A DNA stretch of 64,000 nt from Rhodococcus yunnanensis NBRC 103083. GTDB taxonomy: Bacteria > Actinomycetota > Actinomycetes > Mycobacteriales > Mycobacteriaceae. The position numbers and the translations under genes are program-made. The stretch is from NCBI RefSeq assembly GCF_001895005.1, contig NZ_BCXH01000014.1, positions 62,001-126,000 of the forward strand, written 5' to 3'. Positions 41,777 to 50,396 of the stretch are shown here, piece after piece (the stretch's first letter is position 1; every line of letters begins with the position of its first letter). The notes below the pieces were generated by a model. That model made no database searches. It was not told where the DNA came from and saw only the letters and a program-made list of their open reading frames with translations.

Positions 41777-43448
41777 TTCGCAACTCGCGGCGCAACAGTT
41801 TGCCGCTGGTGGTCTTGGGGAGCTCGTCGAGGATGACCACCTCACGGGGATACTTGTACGCGGCCATGCGAGATTTGCAGAAGTCGATCAGCTCGGCGGC
41901 AGTGACCGTCGCGTCACGAGTCAGGGACACGAATGCCTTGACGGTTTCACCGCGATACTCGTCGGGCACGCCGACGACCGATGCCTCTCGGACCGCCGGG
42001 TGTTGGTAGAGAACATCTTCCACGTCGCGTGGAAAGACCTTGTACCCTCCGGCATTGATCATGTCCTTGAGTCGGTCGACGACGAACAGCCATCCGTCCT
42101 CGGTGGTCTTGCCGACGTCACCGGTGTGCAGCCATCCATCCCTTATGGCATGAGCCGATTCGTCGGGAAGCTGCCAGTACCCTGGGACGACCATGGGACC
42201 TGCGACGACGATCTCCCCGGCTTCACCGGGGCCGAGGTCGTGACCGTCGGCGATGTCCACGATTCGAACTCGCGCACCTGGTACCGGCACACCGACGGAC
42301 AGGGCGCCGCTGTCGGGATCGACGGGAGGGTCGACATCCACGGGACCGAGGTGGGTGGGCGAGGTGGTCTCGGTCATTCCGTACGCGCCGCGCAGAACCC
42401 AACCTGTTGCCTCACGCACTCTGTCCACGAGCGCGGGCCCGACGGCCGCACCGCCGGAAGGGGTCTTCGTCAACGACGTGAGGTCGAGTTCATCCTTGAT
42501 GGGATGATTGCTGAGGGCGATGAATGCGGTGCTCGCGCCGATCATGAAGGTGCCGCGCCAGGTATCGATGGCGCGCAAGGTCTCCTCGGCGTCGAAGCGG
42601 TGGAGCAGCACGATGGGTGCGCCGCTCACGATGTGGATGCCGAACCCCGCTACCAGGCCGGTGATGTGGAAAACCGGTGCGACGCCGATGATCACGTCCT
42701 GTTCGGCGCGTAGATCCCACCACCTCGAATAGACGGTGGAGCTGTGCACGAGCGAACTCTGGAGGTTCATCGCGCCTTTGGACCGGCCGGTGGTGCCGGA
42801 GGTGTAGGTGAGAACGCCGATATCCGTGGGTACCGGCGACGTCGACTCGAATTGTCGGTCAGCATCTTTCGATGTCAGCGTGGACCAGTCGAGAGCGTCG
42901 TCGAATGTTCGACGAGCTGTGATGTGTGCCGCCGTGGACGCCGGGACCACGGCATCGGGCGTCATGTCCAGCGGGTGGGTCGTCACGACGATGTCGAGGG
43001 GGACCTCGGTGCGAATCGGAGCGACTACCTCGGCGTAGAGGCTGTCGAGACAGACGAGGGCCCGCGCGCCGGAGTCGACGAGGTGGTGGGTCAGCTCGCC
43101 GGCCCGAAGCATCGGATTGACTGCGACGGGCACTGCGCCGATCTTCCATGCGGCCAGCAATGTCACCAGCCACTGAGGGTCGTTCTGCAGGTAGATCGCG
43201 ATACGGTCACCGGGTGTGAGGCCGTGCTCGACGAGTGCCGACGCGAGAGAGTGTGCGGCAGTGTCGATGTCGGTGAAGGTGAGCGTTGCACCGAAGTAGT
43301 GCACCGCCGGTGCGTGCGGGCGGGCTGCTACGTGGAAGTCCCACGCGTGCAGCATCGTCGGAAATTGCTCGAGCGCTTCCGCGAGTACCGCGGCCGGGTA
43401 GAACGCCGTCCACGGCGAGTCCACGTCGTCTGTCTGCTTCACGTGCAT
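41769..43448 (-). CDS. AMP-forming acyl-CoA synthetase (FadD-like)
   Basis: About 559 aa (ATG 43448, GAGG upstream; ATG 43457 also possible). Motifs: YTSGTTGRSKGAMNL (P-loop), YGMTETTSPTHLG, DGWLHTGDVGKTTEDGWLFVVDRLKDMI and KTTSGKLLRREL with the catalytic Lys. It makes the CoA thioester that the acyl-CoA dehydrogenase and APH-like kinase of the same operon would process. It is divergent from an MHS-type transporter with mirrored promoters, which suggests uptake and activation of the same organic acid. Confidence 0.93.
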   Translation of the reverse strand: MHVKQTDDVDSPWTAFYPAAVLAEALEQFPTMLHAWDFHVAARPHAPAVHYFGATLTFTDIDTAAHSLASALVEHGLTPGDRIAIYLQNDPQWLVTLLAAWKIGAVPVAVNPMLRAGELTHHLVDSGARALVCLDSLYAEVVAPIRTEVPLDIVVTTHPLDMTPDAVVPASTAAHITARRTFDDALDWSTLTSKDADRQFESTSPVPTDIGVLTYTSGTTGRSKGAMNLQSSLVHSSTVYSRWWDLRAEQDVIIGVAPVFHITGLVAGFGIHIVSGAPIVLLHRFDAEETLRAIDTWRGTFMIGASTAFIALSNHPIKDELDLTSLTKTPSGGAAVGPALVDRVREATGWVLRGAYGMTETTSPTHLGPVDVDPPVDPDSGALSVGVPVPGARVRIVDIADGHDLGPGEAGEIVVAGPMVVPGYWQLPDESAHAIRDGWLHTGDVGKTTEDGWLFVVDRLKDMINAGGYKVFPRDVEDVLYQHPAVREASVVGVPDEYRGETVKAFVSLTRDATVTAAELIDFCKSRMAAYKYPREVVILDELPKTTSGKLLRRELRNV

Positions 43449-43519
43449 GCACCTCATCGGATCGGCTTCGCACTCGCGCCACGGCGGTAGGTGCTTGGTT
43501 TGTCACCTGCTTGGATTCA

Positions 43520-43553
43520 CACCATAGTCTCGATCGAACGATCGTTTGTCAAT
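43520..43553 (-). promoter_or_regulatory. Promoter/operator of the acyl-CoA synthetase operon
   Basis: On the minus strand, TTGACA (43552-43547) and GACTAT stand 17 bp apart, with palindrome AACGATCGTT between them (19-bp site 43535-43553). An inverted copy of the site serves the divergent transporter gene. Confidence 0.75.
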
Positions 43554-43617
43554 TTTGAACAATTCGCCGCATTGCGGCTCGAATAGGCACATGAAGCTTG
43601 GTTCCGACTGTTCAGTT

Positions 43618-43647
43618 ATTGACAAACGATCGTTCGGGTCCCACTAT
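43618..43647 (+). promoter_or_regulatory. Promoter/operator of the MHS transporter gene
   Basis: TTGACA (43619-43624), 17-bp spacer, CACTAT (43642-43647), with the operator ATTGACAAACGATCGTTCG (43618-43636) overlapping -35 and spacer. It is the exact reverse complement of the 43535-43553 site. Confidence 0.78.
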
Positions 43648-43689
43648 CTTGCATGACGTAGGTCACACCATCGCAAGGAGTTGCACCCT

Positions 43690-44997
43690 ATGACTGCACC
43701 AGACATCACGTCCGCTCCCGCAGTTCCGTGGACCGCAAGCGATCGCCGCAAGACTCGTCGTGCAGCGCTGGCAGGCGGAGTCGGAACCCTCATCGAATAT
43801 TACGATTTCAGTCTCTACGGTTACCTGGCTGTCGTCATCGCGCCGCTGTACTTTCCGAGCGACCAGCCCGTCACGTCGCTGCTGTCGGCGCTCGCGGTGT
43901 TCGGGACCGCATATCTGATCCGGCCGCTCGGCGGCATCGTGTTCGGTCATATCGGTGATCGGTTCGGCCGCAAGAAAGCGCTGATGGCGACGCTCGTGTG
44001 CATGGGCGTGGGGAGTACCGCGATGGGGCTGCTCCCGACTCCGGCTCAGATCGGCATGTGGGCGACTGCCCTGCTGGTACTCGTGCGGCTTCTGCAGGGA
44101 TTCTCCGCGGGAGGGGAAGTCGGTGGCTCGGCGACGTTCATCTCCGAGTCGGCGCCCTCGCATCTCAAGGCGACCTACGGTGCCTTCACACCGATGGGTT
44201 CGACCGGCGGCTTCGCGCTGGCCGCAGCAGTGGCGGGTGTGGTGTCTGCACTGACGACGGATGTGCAGATGGACAGTTGGGGCTGGCGGGTTCCCTTCCT
44301 GCTGGCATTGCCGCTCACGCTGTTCTGCCTGTGGGTGCGCACCAGGGTCGAGGAGACGCACGAAGTTCGAGAGAACGACAAGGAATCCAGCTCACCTGTG
44401 AGCTCGGTGTTTCTGCGTCAGCCGCGGGCGTTGGCGCAGGCAACGGCGTTGAGTGCTGCCGTGAACGGAACGGCGTACATCGGCCTGACATATATGGCGA
44501 TCCATCTGACCAAGCAACTCGGGTACGACTCGACGTCGGTGTTCTGGGTGGCGACGATGGCCATCGGCGTTGCGGCACTTGCGATGCCGATCGCTGGACG
44601 ACTCGGTGACCGGATCGGAACCGTACGGCTGATGGCTGTCGGGTTCACCGGATTCATCGTCCTGACCTACCCGATGATGGGCCTGATGGACTCAGGCCTC
44701 GTCGTCGCCACCGCGGCATTCGTGGTGATCATGCTCAACAGTGCGGCAGCGCAGGTCGGTGCGTACACGATCCTTCCGCAGTTCTTCGACAAGCGCTCCC
44801 GCTACACAGGAGTGGCGATGGGCTGGAATCTCGGTGTCATCATCGCCGGCGGCACTGCGCCGTTCGTGGCGGTGTGGCTCGTCGAGCGCACGGGCAACAT
44901 CTTGTCGCCCGCATTCTTCGTCATGGCACTCGCGGCCGTCGGGCTCGTAGCACTGGCCACGGTGCGTGCGCGTCACACACAGGGAGCCGAGGGCTGA
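43690..44997 (+). CDS. MHS-family MFS transporter (metabolite:H+ symporter)
   Basis: 435 aa from ATG 43690 (AAGGAG ten bases upstream). Twelve membrane segments; the motif GHIGDRFGRKKALMATLV between helices 2 and 3 and the early GTLIEYYDFSLYGYLAVVIA are MHS hallmarks (ProP/ShiA/KgtP relatives that import carboxylates). It is divergent from the acyl-CoA synthetase operon and shares its palindromic operator, so it probably imports the acid that the operon degrades. Confidence 0.92.
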   Translation: MTAPDITSAPAVPWTASDRRKTRRAALAGGVGTLIEYYDFSLYGYLAVVIAPLYFPSDQPVTSLLSALAVFGTAYLIRPLGGIVFGHIGDRFGRKKALMATLVCMGVGSTAMGLLPTPAQIGMWATALLVLVRLLQGFSAGGEVGGSATFISESAPSHLKATYGAFTPMGSTGGFALAAAVAGVVSALTTDVQMDSWGWRVPFLLALPLTLFCLWVRTRVEETHEVRENDKESSSPVSSVFLRQPRALAQATALSAAVNGTAYIGLTYMAIHLTKQLGYDSTSVFWVATMAIGVAALAMPIAGRLGDRIGTVRLMAVGFTGFIVLTYPMMGLMDSGLVVATAAFVVIMLNSAAAQVGAYTILPQFFDKRSRYTGVAMGWNLGVIIAGGTAPFVAVWLVERTGNILSPAFFVMALAAVGLVALATVRARHTQGAEG

Positions 44998-45003
44998 GAC
45001 GAG

Positions 45004-46494
45004 CTATCGGACTGCTGCGGGTTCCGCCTCGACGACCGTCGTCGAGGTGGTGTCCGCAGCAGGCTTCCGGATGAAGAACGCTGCGACCACTGCGATGAGC
45101 GAGACGATGCCGCCGCACAGGAATGCGGCGTGAATACCTGCCTCGTTGGCGGCGAGATCGGTCGATCCGGAGGTGACGCGCGAGGTGGCCGTCGTCGTCA
45201 TGACGGTCACGAACAGTGCGGTTCCCGCGGCACCGGCAAGCTGCTGAGCGGTGTTGAAGATCGCGCTTCCGTGCGAGTAGAGCAGTGTCGGAAGCGAACC
45301 GAGCGAGGACGTCATCAGCGGCGTCAGCACCGTCGCGAGGCCTGCAGAGAGCATGCAGTGAATGGCGACGACCATCGGTAGCGGGGATGCGGCGTCGAGC
45401 AACGTCATCAACCACAGAGCCGAACTGACGATGATCGCACCGGGTATGACCAGCGGGCGTGGGCCGATACGGTCGAATGCTCGACCGACGAACGGGGAGA
45501 ACAGACCCATCATCAATCCGCCGGGCAGCAACATCAGGCCAGTGGTGAGTGTGTCGAGTCCGCGGATGTTCTGCAGGTAGATCGGCAGCAGGATGAGCGC
45601 GCCGAACAAGGCCATCATGCTCAGCGCAAGCATGCCGAGCCCGATGCTGAAGGTCGGTGTGGCGAAGGGGCGAAGATCGAGCAACGCCTTGCCTTCACCC
45701 TGGCGTGCGAGCTGGCGCAGCACGAACACGACGAGCGACACCGCGCCGACGACGAGCGGAACCCACACCGGTACGTACGATTCTTCGGCGGAGTGGCCGA
45801 TGCTGCTGAGCCCGTAGACGAGGCCACCGAAGGCGAGCGCCGACAAGACCACCGACAGCGCGTCGAACGAGGGTTTCGTTGTCGGTGTGACGTTCTTGAC
45901 CAGCGCAGCTCCGACAGCGAACGCGATGAGCGCGATGGGAAGCACGAGCCAGAACATCCAGCGCCAGTCGAGTGCGTCGAGGATGACACCCGAGATAGTC
46001 GGGCCCACTGCCGGTGCGACGGCGATGACGATCGAGATGACACCCATCATCCGGCCGCGCTGCTGGGCGGGCACGACGTTGAGCACCGTGTTGATCAACA
46101 GCGGGATCATCAGTGCGGTGCCGCTGGCCTGCACGACACGGCCGGCGAGAAGCAGTTCGAAGCCAGGGGCCGATGCCGCGAGGAGCGTTCCGGCGCTGAA
46201 CAGCGTCATGGCAGTGGCGAACACCTGGCGCAGCGTGAACCGCTGGAACAGAAATCCGGTGGTGGGGATGACGACCGCCATGGTCAGCATGAAACCGGTG
46301 GTGAGCCACTGTGCGGTGGTCGCAGTGATCTCGAGGTCGACCATCAACCGCGGTAGCGCGACGCTCATGATCGTCTCGTTGAGGATCATCACGAACGATG
46401 CGACGACGAGTACGCCGATAAGCAGTGTGCTACCGGGAGGGAGCTTGTCGGCGGCGGGCCGCGTTGAGTCCGATTCGATTGCGTCTGTGTGCAT
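45004..46494 (-). CDS. DHA2 (EmrB/QacA) family MFS exporter
   Basis: 496 aa from ATG 46494. Fourteen predicted membrane segments; NETIMSVALPRLMVDLEITATTAQW-type first helix (motif D1) and GRVVQASGTALMIPLL (motif C-like) mark the DHA2 drug exporters. A Shine-Dalgarno close to this ATG is not visible. It is divergent from a TetR gene 121 bp away, a usual exporter/repressor pair. Ends 6 bp from the convergent MHS transporter gene. Confidence 0.9.
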   Translation of the reverse strand: MHTDAIESDSTRPAADKLPPGSTLLIGVLVVASFVMILNETIMSVALPRLMVDLEITATTAQWLTTGFMLTMAVVIPTTGFLFQRFTLRQVFATAMTLFSAGTLLAASAPGFELLLAGRVVQASGTALMIPLLINTVLNVVPAQQRGRMMGVISIVIAVAPAVGPTISGVILDALDWRWMFWLVLPIALIAFAVGAALVKNVTPTTKPSFDALSVVLSALAFGGLVYGLSSIGHSAEESYVPVWVPLVVGAVSLVVFVLRQLARQGEGKALLDLRPFATPTFSIGLGMLALSMMALFGALILLPIYLQNIRGLDTLTTGLMLLPGGLMMGLFSPFVGRAFDRIGPRPLVIPGAIIVSSALWLMTLLDAASPLPMVVAIHCMLSAGLATVLTPLMTSSLGSLPTLLYSHGSAIFNTAQQLAGAAGTALFVTVMTTTATSRVTSGSTDLAANEAGIHAAFLCGGIVSLIAVVAAFFIRKPAADTTSTTVVEAEPAAVR

Positions 46495-46615
46495 GGAGGT
46501 GACGATCCCCTTGGCGAAGTGTGTCCCGAGTATTACTTGGTAGTCTGATTCAAAGTGACGGTGACTGTCAACTTGATATCTGTTGGTACTTTGTGACCGA
46601 CGAAAGGGAGCAGCC

Positions 46616-47251
46616 ATGGCCAGCGATGTGCCGGACCTCAGAGAACGCCGACGCCGGGAGACCCGGCTCGAGATCAATCGCGCTGCGCTCGACCTGTTCG
46701 AACGCAACGGTGTCGCGGCGACGACCGTCGACGAGATCGCGCGTGCCGCGGGTGTCTCGGCCAGCACCTTCTTTCGCCATTTCCCGACGAAGGAGGAGTC
46801 GATCCTCGCGACCGACTCCGATGTCGACGCCGAGATCGAAGCATGGCTCGCCACTACCGATTCCGGTGACATCGACTTCGCCGGTATCGAAGAGATCTAC
46901 GAGCGAGCCGCGGTCCGGCTGGTCGAATCCGCCGACGACACGCGCAGTCGCGTACTTCGAGCACGCCGGCTGATCGTCACCGATGCGCATCTGCGAGCCA
47001 CCGCCATCGCGTTCGATGCCAGGAAGATGTGCAGGTTGACCGACGCGGTCGCGTCGAAACTCGGGGGACGTGAATCGTTCACGTTCGCTCGCCTACTGGT
47101 CGAGGGCGTCGGTATGACGCTGCGAATCGCGTTCGACGACTGGGCAACCCGCGTCGACGCGGGCGAGGATGCGAATCTGGCGGAGATCTACCGAGCGACA
47201 CGCGTCGAACTCAGGCGCGTGGTCGTCACGTCGTCACCGGTGCGCGCATAG
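46616..47251 (+). CDS. TetR family regulator of the DHA2 exporter
   Basis: 211 aa from ATG 46616 (AAAGGGAG upstream). TetR DNA-binding domain: INRAALDLFERNGVAATTVDEIA, GVSASTFFRHFPTKEESIL. The C-terminal ligand domain is of the MftR-like TetR type (ACTR/TetR_C_28-like). It is divergent from the DHA2 exporter and probably represses it. No perfect palindrome was found in the gap, so the operator is not assigned. Confidence 0.9.
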   Translation: MASDVPDLRERRRRETRLEINRAALDLFERNGVAATTVDEIARAAGVSASTFFRHFPTKEESILATDSDVDAEIEAWLATTDSGDIDFAGIEEIYERAAVRLVESADDTRSRVLRARRLIVTDAHLRATAIAFDARKMCRLTDAVASKLGGRESFTFARLLVEGVGMTLRIAFDDWATRVDAGEDANLAEIYRATRVELRRVVVTSSPVRA

Positions 47252-47285
47252 CGGGCGCGGCGCGTACGTGGGGGCCTGCGTACGT

Positions 47286-47367
47286 GAGTCCGGCGTTTCT
47301 GGGGGAGTCTGCGTGCATGGGAGTCTGCATTTCTGGGGTGTCTGCGTTTCTGGGGAGTCTGCGTACA
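47286..47367. repeat. Degenerate 16-20-bp repeats upstream of a TetR gene
   Basis: About five units of the type AGTCTGCGTTTCTGGGG between the stop of the exporter regulator and the next TetR start. They fill the whole promoter region. Confidence 0.8.
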
Positions 47368-47371
47368 TAAT

Positions 47372-47932
47372 GTGGACATGCGGTCACGTCAGAGGATTCT
47401 GAACGCCACGTTGCGGCTGATCGAGGCCGGTGGGTTCGAGGGGGTCAGTGTCGCGTCGATCGCGTCGGCCGCCGGTGTCTCACGACAGACGGTGTACTCC
47501 ATCTTCGGCTCGCGTGAAGAGGTTGTCTCCCAGGCGATGGCGGGATTGACGCTGGAGGTGTTGAGCGGAATCCGAGCTCGGCTGGACACGGTGGAGAGCG
47601 CTAGCGAGTACGTCGTGGAAGTGATCGTCGCCGGAAGATCCGCGGTACGAACGCATCCGGTTCTCATGGCGTTGCTCGTCGCCGAGCAGGGCAACCCGGT
47701 GTTCGACGACGGAATGATCGCGAGGGCGAAACCCGTTGCGCGAGGACTGTTGGAACCGATGGTCGAGCGAAATCTGGTTACACGCAACGATCTCGACGAC
47801 ATCGTCGAGATATCGCTCCGTCTCGCTCTGTCGGTGGTCTCGTTCGAGAGCGACGCGGTACGGACCGACGCGAAGCTGCGTGAATTCCTGGGCCGATGGC
47901 TGGAGCCCGCGCTGAACGCGATCTTGACATAG
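47372..47932 (+). CDS. TetR family regulator next to cholesterol oxidase
   Basis: 186 aa (GTG 47372 or ATG 47378; no clear ribosome site). The helix-turn-helix is ILNATLRLIEAGGFEGVSVASIA, GVSRQTVYSIFGSREEVV; the C-terminal domain is not placed in a named subfamily. The oxidase gene starts 35 bp downstream on the same strand, and a good promoter for it overlaps this gene's end, so it may control the oxidase gene or itself. No KstR-like site was seen. Confidence 0.85.
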   Translation: MDMRSRQRILNATLRLIEAGGFEGVSVASIASAAGVSRQTVYSIFGSREEVVSQAMAGLTLEVLSGIRARLDTVESASEYVVEVIVAGRSAVRTHPVLMALLVAEQGNPVFDDGMIARAKPVARGLLEPMVERNLVTRNDLDDIVEISLRLALSVVSFESDAVRTDAKLREFLGRWLEPALNAILT

Positions 47933-47952
47933 TTCTATCTTCTGTCTAGTTT
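47924..47952 (+). promoter_or_regulatory. Predicted promoter of the cholesterol oxidase gene
   Basis: TTGACA (47924-47929), 17-bp spacer, TAGTTT (47947-47952), overlapping the stop region of the TetR gene. Transcription would start within about 10 bases of ATG 47968. Confidence 0.6.
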
Positions 47953-47967
47953 GTAGCCCACGTAACG

Positions 47968-49572
47968 ATGTGGGGGTACATCTTGTCCGGATTCAGTAGG
48001 CGTTCGTTTCTCGCAGGTGCAGCGGTGGCGGGGGCCGCGTTCGTCGGCAATCCCGTTGCCGGAGCGAGGACGGGGGCACGGACGGAGAGGATCCCGCTCA
48101 CACGCGAGGACCATCGAGTGGTCGTCATCGGGTCCGGTTTCGGGGGCGGTGTGACTGCTCTTCGGTTGGCGGAGGCGGGGGTGCCGGTCACGTTGCTCGA
48201 ACGCGGGCTGCGCTGGCCCACTGGCCCCGATGCGGATACGTTCCCGCACGCCGCGTCGCCGGACAAGCGGATTCTGTGGCATCGGTCGAATCCGCAACTC
48301 TTCGGCACGCCCCTTGCATTCGAACCGTACGCGGGACTGTTGGAGGCCGTGGTCGGCGACAACATGACTGCGCTCTGTGCCGCGGGAGTCGGCGGCGGAT
48401 CGCTGGTGTATCAGGGCATGACCTTGCAGCCGGCGCAGCACGTGTTCGAGGCGAACTTTCCGCAGGAACTGGACTGGGCCACGATGGACCGGGTGCACTA
48501 TCCCCGCGTTGCCCGGATGCTCCAATTGGCAACGGCGCCGGATGAATTGATCGCGAGCCCCAACTACGAGGCGGCGCGGACATTCGCACGCAACGCCACT
48601 CGCGAGGGCTACCCCGTCTCGAAGATCCCGATGCCGATCGACTGGAATTACGCACTTGCCGAGCTGCGCGGGGAGATGAAGCCGTCGTACACCAACGGCG
48701 ACGGCGCGCTCGGTGTCAACAACGGGGGCAAGCACTCGGTCGATGTCACCTACATCGCGGCGGCGGAGGCGACCGGTCTGGTGACGGTCGAAACGCTGCA
48801 CGAGGTTCGCGACGTCGAGCGGGCACCGGACGGGCGGTGGACGGTGTACGTGGACCGCACCGACGCGTCGGGCACGGTGGTGGAGAACAAGATTCTGACC
48901 ACGAAGGCGTTGGTCATGGCAGCCGGGAGCGCCAACACGACCAAGCTGCTACTGCGCGCGTCGGCGACGGGCCGGATACCGGACATGCCGGATGCGCTCG
49001 GCGCAGGCTGGGGTACCAACGCCGACCGCATCTATGTGTGGACCGATCCTGTCAACGGCTTCGGGGAGAAGGGGGGTGGCCCGGTGATCTACGGAAGCCT
49101 GCAGTGGGACGATCCGACAGCGGCGATCACCGTCATTCAAGCGTCGTTTCCCCCTCTCGGTCTCGATTCGCGCAGCACGGTCATGGTGGGCTACGGCGTG
49201 AGTTCGGGTCGTGGCCGATTCGTCTACGACGCCGCCATCGACGACGCGGTGCTGCAGTGGCCACGAGAAGGGGACCACGAGATTCAGACCTCGCGAATCG
49301 GTCCGGTCGCGGCTCGGATCGCGGGGCCTTCGACCTTGCTCGTCGACACCAACGCGGTCGTGCCGACCACGTGGCATCCGCTCGGCGGCGCCAACATGGG
49401 ATCGGTGTGCGATCTGGAAGGCCGAGTGCTGGGGCAGCCCGGTCTGTACGTGCTCGACGGTGCCTTGATGCCCGGAAACTCGGCAGCATGCAATCCGTCG
49501 ATGACCATCGCAGCGGTGGCCGAGCGCGCGTTGGATCATCTGGTAGTCGAGGATGTCGGCACCCTGATCTGA
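47968..49572 (+). CDS. choD: Tat-exported GMC-type cholesterol oxidase
   Basis: 534 aa from ATG 47968; TTG 47983, six bases after GGGGG, may be the real start. Twin-arginine signal SRRSFLAGAAVAGAAF, then the FAD motif VVVIGSGFGGGVTALRLAEAG, GVGGGSLVYQGM and the catalytic end HPLGGANMG plus GNSAACNPSMTIAAVAER. These match class I (non-covalent FAD) cholesterol oxidases of Streptomyces and Rhodococcus, which oxidise and isomerise cholesterol to cholest-4-en-3-one outside the cell. The upstream TetR gene is the local regulator candidate. The stop codon is inside a TGATC microsatellite. Symbol by family; choE/choA are also used. Confidence 0.9.
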   Translation: MWGYILSGFSRRSFLAGAAVAGAAFVGNPVAGARTGARTERIPLTREDHRVVVIGSGFGGGVTALRLAEAGVPVTLLERGLRWPTGPDADTFPHAASPDKRILWHRSNPQLFGTPLAFEPYAGLLEAVVGDNMTALCAAGVGGGSLVYQGMTLQPAQHVFEANFPQELDWATMDRVHYPRVARMLQLATAPDELIASPNYEAARTFARNATREGYPVSKIPMPIDWNYALAELRGEMKPSYTNGDGALGVNNGGKHSVDVTYIAAAEATGLVTVETLHEVRDVERAPDGRWTVYVDRTDASGTVVENKILTTKALVMAAGSANTTKLLLRASATGRIPDMPDALGAGWGTNADRIYVWTDPVNGFGEKGGGPVIYGSLQWDDPTAAITVIQASFPPLGLDSRSTVMVGYGVSSGRGRFVYDAAIDDAVLQWPREGDHEIQTSRIGPVAARIAGPSTLLVDTNAVVPTTWHPLGGANMGSVCDLEGRVLGQPGLYVLDGALMPGNSAACNPSMTIAAVAERALDHLVVEDVGTLI

Positions 49573-49584
49573 TCTGATCTGATC
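49564..49584. repeat. 5-bp microsatellite over the cholesterol oxidase stop codon
   Basis: Four copies of CTGAT/TGATC; TGA stops occur in more than one register, so slippage would still end the protein. Confidence 0.85.
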
Positions 49585-49600
49585 TGTTTCGGTTCTCGAC

Positions 49601-50272
49601 TCAGTTCAGTGCCAGCGCGCCGATGGTCATGGCGCGTAGTAGAACACGCGATCGTGTGGACACCGTCCGGTTCGCACTGAACGGAGTCGAGTTCATCAGC
49701 CCGAATGCCGCGTGCGCGGTGGTGCGTGCGTCGGCCTCCTCCATTGTGCTGTGAAGTTCGCGCGTGTTCTGGAATTCGTGCGTGCTGTGAAGTTCGTGCG
49801 TGTTCTGGAGTTCGCGTGTGCTGTGAAATTCACGAAGCACTCCGACCCAGATCTCGACGTACTCGCGCTGCTTGCGCCGGACGGTGCGCCGCGCGGCCTC
49901 GGGGAGTGACTGGAGGTCTCGGTCCTGTATGCGGATCAGGGCTGGGGATTCGAGGGCGAAATCGAGGTGGAAGTCGACGAGTTCTGCCAGTATCTGCGCC
50001 GGCTCGGCGGCGGTGGCCGCGACCCGCTGACCGCCGGCGAGCAGGTATTCGGAGATGTCGACCAGTAGTTCGACGAGTACGGCCTCCTTGTTGGGGAAGT
50101 GCCGATAGACGGCAGGGCCGCTGATGCCGACGGCCGCACCGAGGTCTTCGAGCCGTACGCCTGCGAACCCGCGGTCCGCGAACAGCGTGGCCGCCGCGGC
50201 GAGCAACTCGGACCGCCGCTCGGCCTTTTTCACCTCGCGCGTCGTCGGCGTACGGGTGCCGGAGTCCACCAT
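49601..50272 (-). CDS. TetR family regulator of the leucine-degradation operon
   Basis: 223 aa from ATG 50272 (GAGGA six bases upstream). N-terminal helix-turn-helix LLAAAATLFADRGFAGVRLEDLG, VGISGPAVYRHFPNKEAVL. The C-terminal domain is interrupted by a repeat-coded stretch (HSTRELQNTHELHSTHEFQN and on) from an 18-bp DNA repeat at 49746-49835, about 28 residues, followed by normal sequence. Its place, divergent from accD1, is that of M. tuberculosis Rv2506. Inverted repeats in the 124-bp gap are probable operators. Confidence 0.9.
   Translation of the reverse strand: MVDSGTRTPTTREVKKAERRSELLAAAATLFADRGFAGVRLEDLGAAVGISGPAVYRHFPNKEAVLVELLVDISEYLLAGGQRVAATAAEPAQILAELVDFHLDFALESPALIRIQDRDLQSLPEAARRTVRRKQREYVEIWVGVLREFHSTRELQNTHELHSTHEFQNTRELHSTMEEADARTTAHAAFGLMNSTPFSANRTVSTRSRVLLRAMTIGALALN
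49746..49835. repeat. 18-bp tandem repeat, five copies with alternating variants, in a TetR gene
   Basis: Units GTGCTGTGAAGTTCGCGC and GTGTTCTGGAATTCGTGC alternate from 49746 to 49835, giving a 36-bp higher-order period. The reading frame is kept, adding about 30 residues to the regulator. Confidence 0.92.
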
Positions 50273-50305
50273 CGCAGTCCTCGCTCTCGGGTACATCCTG
50301 GACAA

Positions 50306-50354
50306 TTTCGGTTAATCGTAGTTTACTGAAAGGGCAGTTAGTCGGGATTAACTG
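50306..50354. promoter_or_regulatory. Inverted repeats between the TetR gene and the accD1-like gene
   Basis: TTTCGGT (50306-50312)/ACTGAAA (50325-50331) and CAGTTA (50335-50340)/TAACTG (50349-50354). AT-rich symmetric elements in the divergent promoter, probable binding sites for the TetR protein. Confidence 0.65.
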
Positions 50355-50396
50355 AAACTATCCCCGAGTTGTCGACGAGAACGAGGTCACCCCCCT

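Noticed and set aside
46495-46872. N-terminal extension of the DHA2 exporter frame
   Set aside because: It would run through the divergent TetR gene; the first transmembrane helix begins just after ATG 46494.
47924-49572. KstR-type control of cholesterol oxidase
   Set aside because: No KstR-like palindrome was found near the promoter; the adjacent TetR is not clearly KstR.
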